Positions 10,238 through 19,141 of a stretch of 64,000 nt of DNA are shown one piece after another; the stretch's first letter is position 1, and each line of letters opens with the position of its first letter. The DNA comes from CAWARU01 sp963805795. GTDB lineage: Bacteria > Pseudomonadota > Gammaproteobacteria > UBA6186 > Azoamicaceae. The stretch lies in NCBI GenBank assembly GCA_963805795.1, contig CAWDVG010000005.1, positions 28,726 to 92,725 of the forward strand, written 5' to 3'. A model generated the notes under the pieces. The model saw only the letters and a program-made list of their open reading frames with translations. It was not told where the DNA came from and did not search any database. A program made the translations under genes and the position numbers.

Positions 10238-10302
10238 AAATTACCAAGAAAATCATAAGCTTACGTAACCTCATTTGCATTTATCCAAACCCAAAAATCG
10301 CC

Positions 10303-10324
10303 TTGTGGGCATTTTGTGGGCATT
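10303..10324 (+). repeat. paired arm-type repeats right of core 1
   Basis: Two perfect abutting copies of TTGTGGGCATT (10303-10313 and 10314-10324) lie 66 bases right of the core and at the stop codon of the following integrase-fusion gene. The 11-bp period is about one helical turn. This is the expected layout for integrase arm-type binding sites. The same octamer, TGTGGGCA, recurs in a pair at 16083-16101, left of core 2. Confidence 0.6.
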
Positions 10325-11429
10325 AGGCTAAATAACTACTAATGGTACTTGCCGTTACAACTTCAGGTTTGCGTCTTAAAACACCTTGTTGGCGATTAGG
10401 GTTACAAAGCAAAGTTAATGTGACTCCACTTCGTCTTTGTTCACAAACCTTATTCGTAGCTTCATAGAGATTTTGCAATTCAGCTGATGAGTAATACGTA
10501 GTAATTCGTCCAGATCGATGCCCTAATAGATCCTGTCTATCTTCAAAACTCACACCAGCGGCACGTAAACGCCGACCATATGTATGTTTCAAGTCATGGA
10601 CGCGGACTGCCTCTAGCCCAGCAGCCTTTCTAGCCAAACGCCAACCTGGTTGGGCAAGTCCGCATCCCCAATAATGATCCACATTCTCTTCCCAAAGTGT
10701 TGGATACTTTTTTTGTATTCGAATAGCTGCATGGAAGTCTTCAATAGCCTTTTTGTAATTTTTAAGTTGAAGTTGCGCATAGCCGCGACAATGGTAATGC
10801 ATTGGAAATCTATTGTCACAAACCTCACCATCACCGTATCTATCTAGACAGCGAAACACATCATCAATATCTTCAATTGCATTTTCGTAATGTTTGAGAT
10901 TAAGGTGAGCAACACCACGATCGTAGTAAATTATAGCGTCATATTCGTATAATCGAATAACTTCGCTACAATCTTCGATTATTTGATTATAACGTTTAAA
11001 TTTAAATTTCAACCTAGTTCGAGCATGATAATCATTTTGTATATTAAAGCTCTCATCTTTATAGTCAGGTTTATTTTGTGCTAAACGAATAGCTTCATTA
11101 TAATCTTGGATTGCTTCTTCATTGAGTTCAAGTGTTTCTAGCAAAGAAGCACGTTTACGATAATATTTTGGCTCATTGCTTTTTAAACGAATCGCTTCAC
11201 TATAATCTTTGATTGCCTCATTATAGCATTTAAGCATATAGTGGCCCCAGGCTCGCTGTTCGTAATATTCTGGCTTATTATTGTTTAAGCGAATTGCGTC
11301 ACTATATTCTTTGATGGCCAATTCATGTTGTGCTTGTCCGCACTTTTCTCGTCCCTTCTTGTAAAACTCTTCAGCTTCATCAGACATTAGTCCAATCATT
11401 TGCAGAAATGACTTCATTGTGTTCTCCAA
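10323..11429 (-). CDS. TPR protein fused to tyrosine-integrase C-terminus
   Basis: A 368-residue chimera. Residues about 15-260 are tetratricopeptide repeats (AIKEYSDAIRLNNNKPEYYE, AIKDYSEAIRLKSNEPKYYR, AIQDYNEAIRL and others), a protein-binding solenoid. From about residue 262 the sequence switches without a break to the C-terminal third of an island integrase: GWRLARKAAGLEAVRVHDLK, LLGHRS and TTYYSS. It keeps His-x-x-Lys, the second His and the Tyr nucleophile, but the first catalytic Arg and the core- and arm-binding domains are missing, so it cannot recombine alone. The integrase part aligns closely with the genes at 1308 and 17321. It probably arose when TPR coding DNA replaced the 5' two-thirds of an integrase gene beside the att site. 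Whether the fusion is translated usefully is unknown. Confidence 0.8.
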   Translation of the reverse strand: MENTMKSFLQMIGLMSDEAEEFYKKGREKCGQAQHELAIKEYSDAIRLNNNKPEYYEQRAWGHYMLKCYNEAIKDYSEAIRLKSNEPKYYRKRASLLETLELNEEAIQDYNEAIRLAQNKPDYKDESFNIQNDYHARTRLKFKFKRYNQIIEDCSEVIRLYEYDAIIYYDRGVAHLNLKHYENAIEDIDDVFRCLDRYGDGEVCDNRFPMHYHCRGYAQLQLKNYKKAIEDFHAAIRIQKKYPTLWEENVDHYWGCGLAQPGWRLARKAAGLEAVRVHDLKHTYGRRLRAAGVSFEDRQDLLGHRSGRITTYYSSAELQNLYEATNKVCEQRRSGVTLTLLCNPNRQQGVLRRKPEVVTASTISSYLA

Positions 11430-11473
11430 TTTATATTGAGTGAATACATTTTGATACTTCCTCTTCCTAATAT

Positions 11474-14400
11474 TTATAAGGCGGGGCGAATTCCGTCTCT
11501 TTTTTGAGTGAGATTATTTGAAAAATAATGTTTTTCAAGCTCGGTCAATTCAAATTTAGCTTTAACAGTTCCAGATTCAGCCGCCATTGAAAACCATTGC
11601 ATTGCCATATTTACGTCTTTCTCAACACCATATCCTCCTTCACAGAGATAACCCATTTGAAGTTGGGCAGGAGCATGGTCACGTCTTGCAGCCAATCCAA
11701 ACCATTCGGCTGCTTTTTTGTCGTTTTGTTTAAATCCAGTTCCACTTAAATAGCAATCTCCAATTTCATACATGGCCTCTAGATTTCCAAGTTTTGCTGA
11801 ATTTATAAGTAATTCAATGGCGCGATCCGGGTCACGTTTAATATTTTTTCCATAAAGCAGTTCTAGGGCAAGAGCATATTGTTCTTTCGCGGTTTTTTGT
11901 TCAACGGTTAAAGTAACGTGTTCTTGATCTGTTTTATTAGGGTTACTTGTGCTGTTCTTTTTGTTTGAAACAACAGCTTTATTAACCATGCATGAATATT
12001 GAGGAAGCAAATTTAGCACTTTTGGTTTTTCTTGGGGGGCAGTGGAAGCTCTCTTTACCTGAATTTCCATATCTATTGTAGTTATTGTATGTTTCTGTTG
12101 GAGTAGGATCGTTGGTTGCCTAACGATTTCTTTTGGGGCAATAGTTTCTTTAGGCTTTATTTTAGATTTAAATCTAGAGTTTGAGTTGCGATGGGATTCT
12201 TTAGATGATCCAGTAAAAGATAGTAAATGAGAAATAAAGTAAAATAAAATAATAAAGGGTACAGCAAAATTTAAGTACGTTGGGCGTACAGAAGAACTAG
12301 AAGAGGTGGCACAAAAATCACCTTGAACAATTGATTGATCAACATTGTTTCCACCAAAATATAGTCCTGTAACTGGTATGTTAGTCCAAGGAAGAGCTTT
12401 ACATATAGATTGAGCACCTGTATCGTTGATGCTATTAGAAAATAAGGATAACGCAATTAATTGTGTGTTAGATTTTGGTGTTTCAAAAATTGGTTTGTCA
12501 TTAGAATCTAATAAATTGATCCATAAGGTATGACGAAATGCTTTAACAGGAATAATCAGTGTATCCGCAATGGCTTTAGCTCCACTATCCCCAATGTGAT
12601 TATTGCCTAAATACAAAATTTTTAATTGGGATTTAGACAATCCAGAACTAATAGCAATGACACCTATATCGCCAATCTGATTTTCAATTAAATTTATTTC
12701 TTGTAGTTGGGATGCGGGCAAGCCAGCACCAATAGCAGTAGCACCTATATCCCCGATTTTATTTCCAGTTAAATCTATGCTTTGTAGCTGAGATTTGGAT
12801 AGTGCAGAGCCAATAGCAGTGGCACCAATATCTCCGATTTGATTTTCAGTTAAATCTATCCACTGTAGTTGAGATTTAGTTAGTCCAAAACTAATTGCTG
12901 CAGCACCAATATCACCTATATAATTATTACTTAAAAATAGTCTTTTCAGCATGGATTGGGGTAATCCAGAACTGAAGGAAGCAGCACCAATATTGCTGAT
13001 ATTATTGTAAGCTAAACTTAGAATTTGTAATGTAGAATTTGGCAACGCAGCTGCAATAGCAACAGCGCCTTCATCGGCTATATTATTGCTTCTTAAACCT
13101 AAGTATTGAAGTCTAGAGCTTGGCAGGGCAGCTGAAATTGCAATAGCACCATCATTTATTATATTATTCGAGCTTAAATCTAAAGACTGTAGGGTGGAGT
13201 TATATAATGAACGCGCTATGGCTGTAGCACCATTATGACCTATTGCAGAATTAGAGCTTAAATCTAAGGATTGTAGTTTAAAGTTTGGCATGGCAGCTGC
13301 AAGAACAACTGCGCTCTCAGCATTTATATTATTGGAACTTAAATCTAAAGTTTGTAACCTAGATCTAGGCAATGCTAAACTAAAGGAGATGGCCCCCTTA
13401 AGACCAATAAAAGCATTTTTTAAACCAAGATATTGTAACTTAGAAGAGTATGGTAAGGCAGCAGCAATAGCAACAGTACCATTGACCTTTATGTCATTTG
13501 AGCCTAATTCTAGATATTGTAAGTTAGAATTTGGTAAGACAGAAGCAATAGCAATTGCCCCGGCATCACCTATGTAATTGCTATCTAAAGATAGTGAATT
13601 TAGAGTAGAGTTAGGCAATAGTAGGCTTATGGCAATAGCACCACTTGGACCAATATAGTTACTATCTAAGTTAAGGGATTGGAGTGTAGAGTTGTATAAT
13701 GAAGAACAAATAGCAATTGCACCATTATCTCTGACACTATTACTGTCTAAATTTAATGTTTTCAATTGAGAATTTGGCAAAGAGTCTCCAATAGCGATCC
13801 CACCTATGTGACCGATATTATTGCTGTCTAACACTAGATTCTGTAGTTGAGAATTGGTTAATGCGGAGCTTATAGCTATCGCCCCATCATCACCTATGCT
13901 ATTTTGTGATAGAAATAAAGACTGCAGCGTAGATTGGGTTAAAAAATCCGCAATTGCTTTTGCGCCTACAGACCCGATCCGAAAATCATTTATTAGTCCT
14001 GCAGAGAATGCATAAGAAAATTCCTTTAAAGTTGATATATGTCTTTGAACTATAGGCATTATTTGAGTCAAGTTATTGAGCCCATCTACGTCAGAGAAGC
14101 GTTGATTTGATAGATTTAATATCGTAATATTATCACGATTTTGGATGCGGTTAAAAAGCTTAATAATTTCATTTGTATCTCTATTTGTTCGCAAATAATT
14201 ATCTAAGCAACTTTGCATGGTAAAAGTATAGGGATATGGGATAGGGAAATCAGCACAAACGGTACAATTATAATCCCCAATAGCATTAATGAATTGCCAG
14301 ACTTTGCCATCGTCTAAGCAATCTTTTTTGCGTTGAGATAACGCTATTGCTGCAGCGATCCCTTGATAAATCAAAACAGCAAATTTTGCCTTTACATAAA

Positions 14401-15871
14401 AATCTGCCGCTTTGAATCCCCAAAAGAAAGGTTGTAATAGCTTGGATTGGGCGTGTCCTATTGACCACAAACAATAATGAGCAAAAAGATAGCGTAGTAA
14501 TGGCTTTATAAAACGACCGTATTTGCTGTTATCTTGTTTATCAGAGGGCAGTTGATAATGTTTCGCCATTTCCTGTAATTCTTGCAAGGCCTGTATTTTA
14601 TGGGCTAAAAGAGATAGTAGTAATTGGGGATCAACGCCTAAACGAGCAAGCCTAACAAAGTCACCTCTAGCCATACCGCTTGCTATATCACTTAGGATGT
14701 CAATACCAATTAGTTGTTCAAACTTATGAGAATGACGAATATAATTCTGAAAATCACGATACAAATTTGCTCTTTGTTGAGAGGTTAATTGATTGTTCCA
14801 TAATAGTGCTTCTCGAGTAGTTTCTAATAACTTGGGTGCTTTTGAAAGAGGAGAAAACCAGTTCCAGGCGGCTTTAAACACATTTGAATTTTCTGAATTT
14901 AAGTTGCGAGGATCCGTAAAGAAATTTGTTAATTCTGCTATTTTTTCAGCCTTAAGCGTTCGAGGTATACAGTAACTGGCATAGATAGCCTTAATAATAC
15001 CAAAGCTAAAAGGAATTCCTAAGAATGCTAGGAACCCATACCAATGTTCTGGACGTGAGAGATAAGTAACCAAAGCTTGCTCGTTATCACCTTGATTAAA
15101 GAAAATTTGACTTGGAGTGGCACCATACCTTTCATCTGGATAATTGTAATAATTATAAAAATCATTGGCTAAAAAAGAAGCTAGCATTAATGACCAAACT
15201 CGAGTAATAACTGCCTCAACACCATCATAAAAGCTATCGACACCATAAGCTCGACCAATCATTCTTTCAGATTTAAATGGCAGTGAATTACCCTTTATCC
15301 AGACACGAGTTGAAAAATATTTTTGCAATGTGGCTTTACAATCTAACTGTTCAGCCACGATTTCTTCATTCTGGATGCCCCTTTCGTCTAGAAAAGGAAA
15401 CAGAGTGGCTTTAGATAGTGTGCTATCAAGTGCTAACCAGCGTAACAAACGTTTGGACAAACTTTTATTGAGCATTTCTTCGAGAAAAGCCAAGCTAATA
15501 TTAGCTCTTTGTAAATCTTCTAAATTTAGACCAGTTTGTTGTAAAAAAATTTGTGTCTTTGATGATAATAAATTTTGTTCGGATGAGATAACAGAAAATG
15601 CTTGCTGCTCATTGGAATTGATTAGGGGTACCCTTAACGGATTTTGGTCGTCTCTGGCTTTTTTATTATCCGCACTCGATTCATGTTGAGCAGTGTATTG
15701 AGTAGGGGAGGTTTCAGCTTCCATCATGACTCTTGTCATATGCATGGTCGACAACATACTGTTGGGATCTGCTAAAGTGTCATCTTTGTGTGTCTTTGTT
15801 GCCTCTGGGTCATTAGAGATAACTTTATCAGACGATAAAGGGTTATTTGCAGAATTTAGATTGGTCTTCAT
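11474..15871 (-). CDS. giant LRR and Sel1-repeat protein, candidate effector
   Basis: A 1465-residue protein. Residues about 200-520 are hydrophobic and aromatic, with possible membrane segments (VWSLMLASFLANDF, WYGFLAFLGIPFSFGIIKAI). From about 630 to 1130 there are roughly 18 leucine-rich repeats of 28 residues, of ribonuclease-inhibitor type, with consensus LQSLDLSSNNIGDxGAIAIA. A transmembrane stretch (FAVPFIILFYFISHLLSF) follows at about 1225. The C-terminus holds three Sel1-like repeats (LGNLEAMYEIGDCYLSGTGF and next units). RI-type LRRs and Sel1 repeats are eukaryote-like and typical of Legionellales effectors. The gene is bounded by att cores 1 and 2, so it is island cargo. A membrane-anchored interaction scaffold is the most I can infer. 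Confidence 0.85.
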   Translation of the reverse strand: MKTNLNSANNPLSSDKVISNDPEATKTHKDDTLADPNSMLSTMHMTRVMMEAETSPTQYTAQHESSADNKKARDDQNPLRVPLINSNEQQAFSVISSEQNLLSSKTQIFLQQTGLNLEDLQRANISLAFLEEMLNKSLSKRLLRWLALDSTLSKATLFPFLDERGIQNEEIVAEQLDCKATLQKYFSTRVWIKGNSLPFKSERMIGRAYGVDSFYDGVEAVITRVWSLMLASFLANDFYNYYNYPDERYGATPSQIFFNQGDNEQALVTYLSRPEHWYGFLAFLGIPFSFGIIKAIYASYCIPRTLKAEKIAELTNFFTDPRNLNSENSNVFKAAWNWFSPLSKAPKLLETTREALLWNNQLTSQQRANLYRDFQNYIRHSHKFEQLIGIDILSDIASGMARGDFVRLARLGVDPQLLLSLLAHKIQALQELQEMAKHYQLPSDKQDNSKYGRFIKPLLRYLFAHYCLWSIGHAQSKLLQPFFWGFKAADFYVKAKFAVLIYQGIAAAIALSQRKKDCLDDGKVWQFINAIGDYNCTVCADFPIPYPYTFTMQSCLDNYLRTNRDTNEIIKLFNRIQNRDNITILNLSNQRFSDVDGLNNLTQIMPIVQRHISTLKEFSYAFSAGLINDFRIGSVGAKAIADFLTQSTLQSLFLSQNSIGDDGAIAISSALTNSQLQNLVLDSNNIGHIGGIAIGDSLPNSQLKTLNLDSNSVRDNGAIAICSSLYNSTLQSLNLDSNYIGPSGAIAISLLLPNSTLNSLSLDSNYIGDAGAIAIASVLPNSNLQYLELGSNDIKVNGTVAIAAALPYSSKLQYLGLKNAFIGLKGAISFSLALPRSRLQTLDLSSNNINAESAVVLAAAMPNFKLQSLDLSSNSAIGHNGATAIARSLYNSTLQSLDLSSNNIINDGAIAISAALPSSRLQYLGLRSNNIADEGAVAIAAALPNSTLQILSLAYNNISNIGAASFSSGLPQSMLKRLFLSNNYIGDIGAAAISFGLTKSQLQWIDLTENQIGDIGATAIGSALSKSQLQSIDLTGNKIGDIGATAIGAGLPASQLQEINLIENQIGDIGVIAISSGLSKSQLKILYLGNNHIGDSGAKAIADTLIIPVKAFRHTLWINLLDSNDKPIFETPKSNTQLIALSLFSNSINDTGAQSICKALPWTNIPVTGLYFGGNNVDQSIVQGDFCATSSSSSVRPTYLNFAVPFIILFYFISHLLSFTGSSKESHRNSNSRFKSKIKPKETIAPKEIVRQPTILLQQKHTITTIDMEIQVKRASTAPQEKPKVLNLLPQYSCMVNKAVVSNKKNSTSNPNKTDQEHVTLTVEQKTAKEQYALALELLYGKNIKRDPDRAIELLINSAKLGNLEAMYEIGDCYLSGTGFKQNDKKAAEWFGLAARRDHAPAQLQMGYLCEGGYGVEKDVNMAMQWFSMAAESGTVKAKFELTELEKHYFSNNLTQKRDGIRPAL
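12600..13950 (-). repeat. 84-bp tandem coding repeats of the LRR gene
   Basis: The LRR region is an array of about 16-18 units of 84 bases (28 codons). Units are diverged but share the strand core (CTT-x-AAT-TTA type) and GGTGCTATTGCTATTG-like helix codons. Several neighbouring units near 12650-12900 are much more alike than the rest, suggesting recent unit duplication. The repeat number is likely to vary between strains. Confidence 0.7.
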
Positions 15872-16081
15872 TGACTTGCTCCTAGTTTAAATAAAAGATG
15901 ATTCACTATTTATGTAAGTCAACTTGTTAATTCCATATTTTACTAGTGAGTCTTCCTGAGCTCAGTGCATCAGATACCAAGCTTTAATGTGGAGTTTACC
16001 ATTGCTGTTTATTGCTTAGTAGAGAAATTTCTGGAATGTTTAATGAAGATGAAAAATTTTCAGATAAGGATCGGTAAATTG

Positions 16082-16103
16082 ATGTGGGCAATTTGTGGGC
16101 ATG
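16082..16103 (+). repeat. paired arm-type repeats left of core 2
   Basis: TGTGGGCA occurs at 16083-16090 and 16094-16101, an 11-bp period. The octamer is identical to the pair right of core 1 (10303-10324). Together these two pairs face inward and mark the ends of one island (about 10.2-17.3 kb) before the IS30 element separated the left pair from core 2. Confidence 0.6.
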
Positions 16104-16149
16104 AGCTGTGCACAGCTATGCATTATTGGGCAAATCGTAGCTGTGCATT

Positions 16150-17133
16150 CTATAGAGCAGTGCGACAAAAAGTCTTCCAATACTGTATAAGCATTTCTCT
16201 AGGTGTTTGATACCCCAGGCACTTTCTTGGGGTATTATTAACCAATGCTGATATTCTATCTAAATCTTCTTGGCTTGTCTCGTCTATAGGATGATTTTTG
16301 GGCAAATAGCGCCTCAGACGCCCATTCGTGTTCTCATTGCTTCCTCGTTGCCAAGGAGCACGGGGATCGCAAAAATAAATTTTACATTTCGTTTTGCGTT
16401 CTAGTTGAGGATATTCCATAAATTCTGGACCTTGATCGAAGGTTAATGAATCCCATATTTTTGCAGGTGAAGATTTAATAACATTTAAAATCTTCCCAAT
16501 AACGGTTGGAGCAGTTTTATTTTCGTTTTTTCGCAAACAGACAAAACGACTTTTTCTTTCAACTAAAGTTGTAACGCAGGATTTCTGCCCCAGTGGAAAA
16601 TGAATGGTATCACCTTCCCAATGCCCTAAAATATTGCGTGAATTAGCCTCTTCTGATCGATGAACAATATTTCTCGATAATAATTGGGCTTTATTACGAA
16701 CTTTTCGAGATTTTCGGAAACGGCGATAAGGATTTTTTCTAGGGAGGAGTTGGAAAAGGTTACTCTTTTTATTTTTGTAGATATATCGATAGATACTCTC
16801 TGAACAGACATGAAAATCTTTTTTTTCTTTACGCATACGCCGTGAAATTTGCTCTGGACTCCATCCTTTTTCAAGGCTATCAAAAATGAATTTATTAAGG
16901 GCAGGGATGGTATTAATTTTATTAGGTGGATGAGGATGACGCTTTTTGGCTAATTCATTGGCGACCCCCGGCATGTAACGCTTCCCTCTTTTAGTGTTCC
17001 TTTTTAATTCTCTATAGATAGTGGAACGATGTCGACCCGATCTTTGTGCAATCGTGCTAACCTTAGTCCCCATGGATAAGAAGGTCGTGATCAGGCATCG
17101 ATCTTTCATATTTAAACGTGTATAATTACGCAT
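16150..17133 (-). CDS. IS30-family transposase
   Basis: A 327-residue DDE transposase, the normal family length. The N-terminus has the HTH typical of IS30 (TKVSTIAQRSGRHRSTIYREL), followed by GWSPEQISRRMRKE. The catalytic core shows LGHWEGDTIHFPLG (first Asp), LTFDQGPEF (second Asp) and WQRGSNENTNGRLRRYLPK (Glu). The C-terminus has the family box NTPRKCLGYQTPREML. No frameshift is present, so the element may be active. The stop codon lies just beyond the left terminal repeat, in flanking DNA, so the last residues depend on the insertion site. Confidence 0.92.
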   Translation of the reverse strand: MRNYTRLNMKDRCLITTFLSMGTKVSTIAQRSGRHRSTIYRELKRNTKRGKRYMPGVANELAKKRHPHPPNKINTIPALNKFIFDSLEKGWSPEQISRRMRKEKKDFHVCSESIYRYIYKNKKSNLFQLLPRKNPYRRFRKSRKVRNKAQLLSRNIVHRSEEANSRNILGHWEGDTIHFPLGQKSCVTTLVERKSRFVCLRKNENKTAPTVIGKILNVIKSSPAKIWDSLTFDQGPEFMEYPQLERKTKCKIYFCDPRAPWQRGSNENTNGRLRRYLPKNHPIDETSQEDLDRISALVNNTPRKCLGYQTPREMLIQYWKTFCRTAL

Positions 17134-17207
17134 GCGACAGCTCTCCTTTGCTGATAGTTCAAAATTTGCTAAGATTATGAATATACAGCAATAAGTTGTC
17201 GCACTAC
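16157..17207 (-). mobile_element. IS30-family insertion sequence
   Basis: Terminal inverted repeats GCAGTGCGACAA (16157-16168) and TTGTCGCACTAC (17196-17207) match at 11 of 12 positions and enclose a complete IS30-type transposase gene. The element inserted between the arm repeats at 16.1 kb and att core 2 at 17.2 kb. I could not find a convincing short target duplication. Confidence 0.75.
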
Positions 17208-17227
17208 AAATTAGAACTCAAGTCGGA

Positions 17228-17272
17228 CTCATAATCCCTTGGTCCTAGGTTCGAGTCCTAGTGGGCCCACCA
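17228..17272 (+). repeat. att core 2: 3' half of tRNA-Met(CAU)
   Basis: Identical over 45 bases to core 1 (CTCATAATCCCTTGG through GGGCCCACCA). The downstream flank differs from that of cores 1, 3 and 4, and the next gene is an integrase whose 3' end is 48 bases away. No arm-type pair was seen on the right side of this core. Confidence 0.85.
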
Positions 17273-17320
17273 ATAAACCTAAGAAAAACAAGTGATTACG
17301 AATACAGAGTTCTACCCTTT

Positions 17321-18465
17321 TCATGTTGGCGAAGCCTCTTGCGCGAGATTTGCATGACTTAACTCCGGGTTATAGTGCATCACTGGTCTCCCAGTTCTAA
17401 GCAACGTTAATTTTGGCCTGTCTTCTTCATTACAAACCTTATTAGCGGCTGCCCAGAGGTTCTGCAATTCCACCGAAGAATAATGAGTCGTAATCCGTGT
17501 GGATTTGTGACCCAATAAATCTTGCCTATCTTCAAATGAAACCCCCGCCGATCTTAAGCGTCTACCAAAGGTATGCTTGAGATCGTGCACACGAACATCC
17601 AATCCTGCTATTTCTCGCGCCTTGCGCCAACCCCGATTTAACATACGCAAAATCGGTTTGCCCTTATAAATATATAAATAAAAACATATTCAGGATGCTT
17701 CCCTCGTTGTCTTTCTATAACGGCACGCGCAATGCGATTTAATACGACCAAGCGATCATTACCATTTTTAACACGACTCCCTGGAATAATAAAAACCGAA
17801 CCTACTTCTTTCGAGTGTGTTGGCATTTCCCATTCCCACCGCAGATTGCAAACTTCACCATCACGGCAGCCAGTATTCACTGCAAACAATGCCATCTCTC
17901 TCAAGTGCATTGGCAAAGCAGCAAATAATCGATCTTGCTCATCCCAATCTAATGGATAGGGTTTCCGTGCATCATGATCTGGCAACAACTTTATTTTGGG
18001 GGCATTGGCTATCCAGGTAAGTCCATATTCGTCCATCCATTCTCCTGCTGCAAGATTCATGACATGGCGTACCATTTGCAAACCATGATTAATAGTTCGC
18101 GTTTTTACGCCCTCATCTTTTCTTGTCGCAATGAATGGTTGTAATGAACCCATATGAATAGATTCCAAAGTTAAATTGCCAATATAAGCATCCAACATTT
18201 TTAGCCGATCAGCATCCGATCGAATACTGCGTTTATGCTGATGCTCTAGCAAGAACTTCGTTGCAGCTTCCCTAAATAATCGCTTAGGCCTAACGCCATA
18301 TACTTTCGCTTGACGGATAGTCTCTAATCGTCGAGCTAAGTATCGTTCTGCTTCCTCTAGCCGATTGGTGCCAGTGCTTTCACAAATCCGGACCCCATCG
18401 ACCACCTTATTGATATGCCAGTTATCATTTCTTTTAACGAGCCCCGGCATTCTTTTACGTCCCAT
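17321..18465 (-). pseudogene. tyrosine-family integrase with 8-bp frameshift
   Basis: Island integrase with its 3' end facing att core 2. The start is firm: AAGGAGG precedes ATG, and the N-terminus MGRKRMPGLVKRNDNWHINK is the family start. The N-terminal frame (18465 to about 17670) holds the core-binding domain and catalytic Arg (NTGCRDGEVCNLRW). The C-terminal frame (from about 17665) holds HDLKHTFGRR, LLGHKS and THYSS. The frames are separated at about 17660-17675, where the gene reads as if 8 bases of an AT repeat (ATATTTAT) were added inside an otherwise conserved HPEYVFIY-KGKP stretch. This is a slippage-type duplication. Removing it would restore about 380 codons. As it stands, the enzyme lacks its nucleophile. 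Confidence 0.85.
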
Positions 18466-18800
18466 TGTGCCTCCTTAGCACAGGACGCCCGTTACATCCC
18501 TATGATGATATATTCGGGCGCCTTGTTCAAGACTGGACGATTACCCAAACGCTCCATCCCCCGCGTTTCTATAACCAATGTAGACAAAAAGAGTAACAAC
18601 GAGTTGGACTTTTTCATAAAGGGAAAATAAATTTTGATTGTGGTTTTTAAATTAAAAAGTTTTCAATGTTAAGCTTTAACACCAGTATCTTAGGAGCAAT
18701 ATTAGAATATAACATCGATAAGCACCCAAAATGTTAGATTTGCACATCAAGACCATTTTCAAATGATTGATTTAATTAGAGTTATATTTTGGCGTTTTAC

Positions 18801-18842
18801 CAATGTGCAATTCTAATATGGGAATGTTATAATTGCACATTG
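18801..18842. promoter_or_regulatory. 12-bp inverted repeat in gap before island head
   Basis: CAATGTGCAATT (18801-18812) is exactly inverted at 18831-18842, with an 18-base spacer. A related string, TTAGATTTGCACAT, lies 70 bases upstream. The gap 18481-18913 has no gene otherwise. It could be an operator or a transcript hairpin; there is no poly-T tail, so it is not an obvious terminator. Confidence 0.4.
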
Positions 18843-18913
18843 ATAAAAGTAATTTTTTCCGGCATGAAAATTAAAATAACTGAAAATATCAGCAAATTTG
18901 TGTTTTTTGCGCT

Positions 18914-19141
18914 GGTGCGTCCGGTGTGCAGGTTATTCTCAATGATTGCTTTAGTATATTTCATGTGGCTTGATTAACGTCTAGAATACAGGATTACAAG
19001 CTAAAAACCAGTAAAAACGGGTGAGCCTTTTGGCGAGGCTATCCTAAGAAAATAAAAAATTTTTATTACGTTTTGAGATGGATTTTTTAAAAAACCATGT
19101 TTATAATAGGGGCAATATTAATCGTTTTTGGAGACACACTC
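18914..19141 (+). promoter_or_regulatory. island head leader, copy 1
   Basis: About 228 bases that recur at 61991-62217 with many substitutions but the same order of motifs: GGTGTGCAG, then TGATTGCTTTAGTA, then AAAACGGGTGAGCCTTT with a small hairpin (AGCCT/AGGCT at 19024-19040), then TAATCGTTTTTGGAGA just before an ATG. A third copy is split around the intron at 37962-43858. The conserved spacing suggests a promoter and structured leader for the small gene that follows. GGAGA is the ribosome binding site. Confidence 0.55.

Noticed and set aside
13290..13577. A plus-strand gene inside the LRR gene
   Set aside because: It is the antisense shadow of the regular 28-residue repeats.
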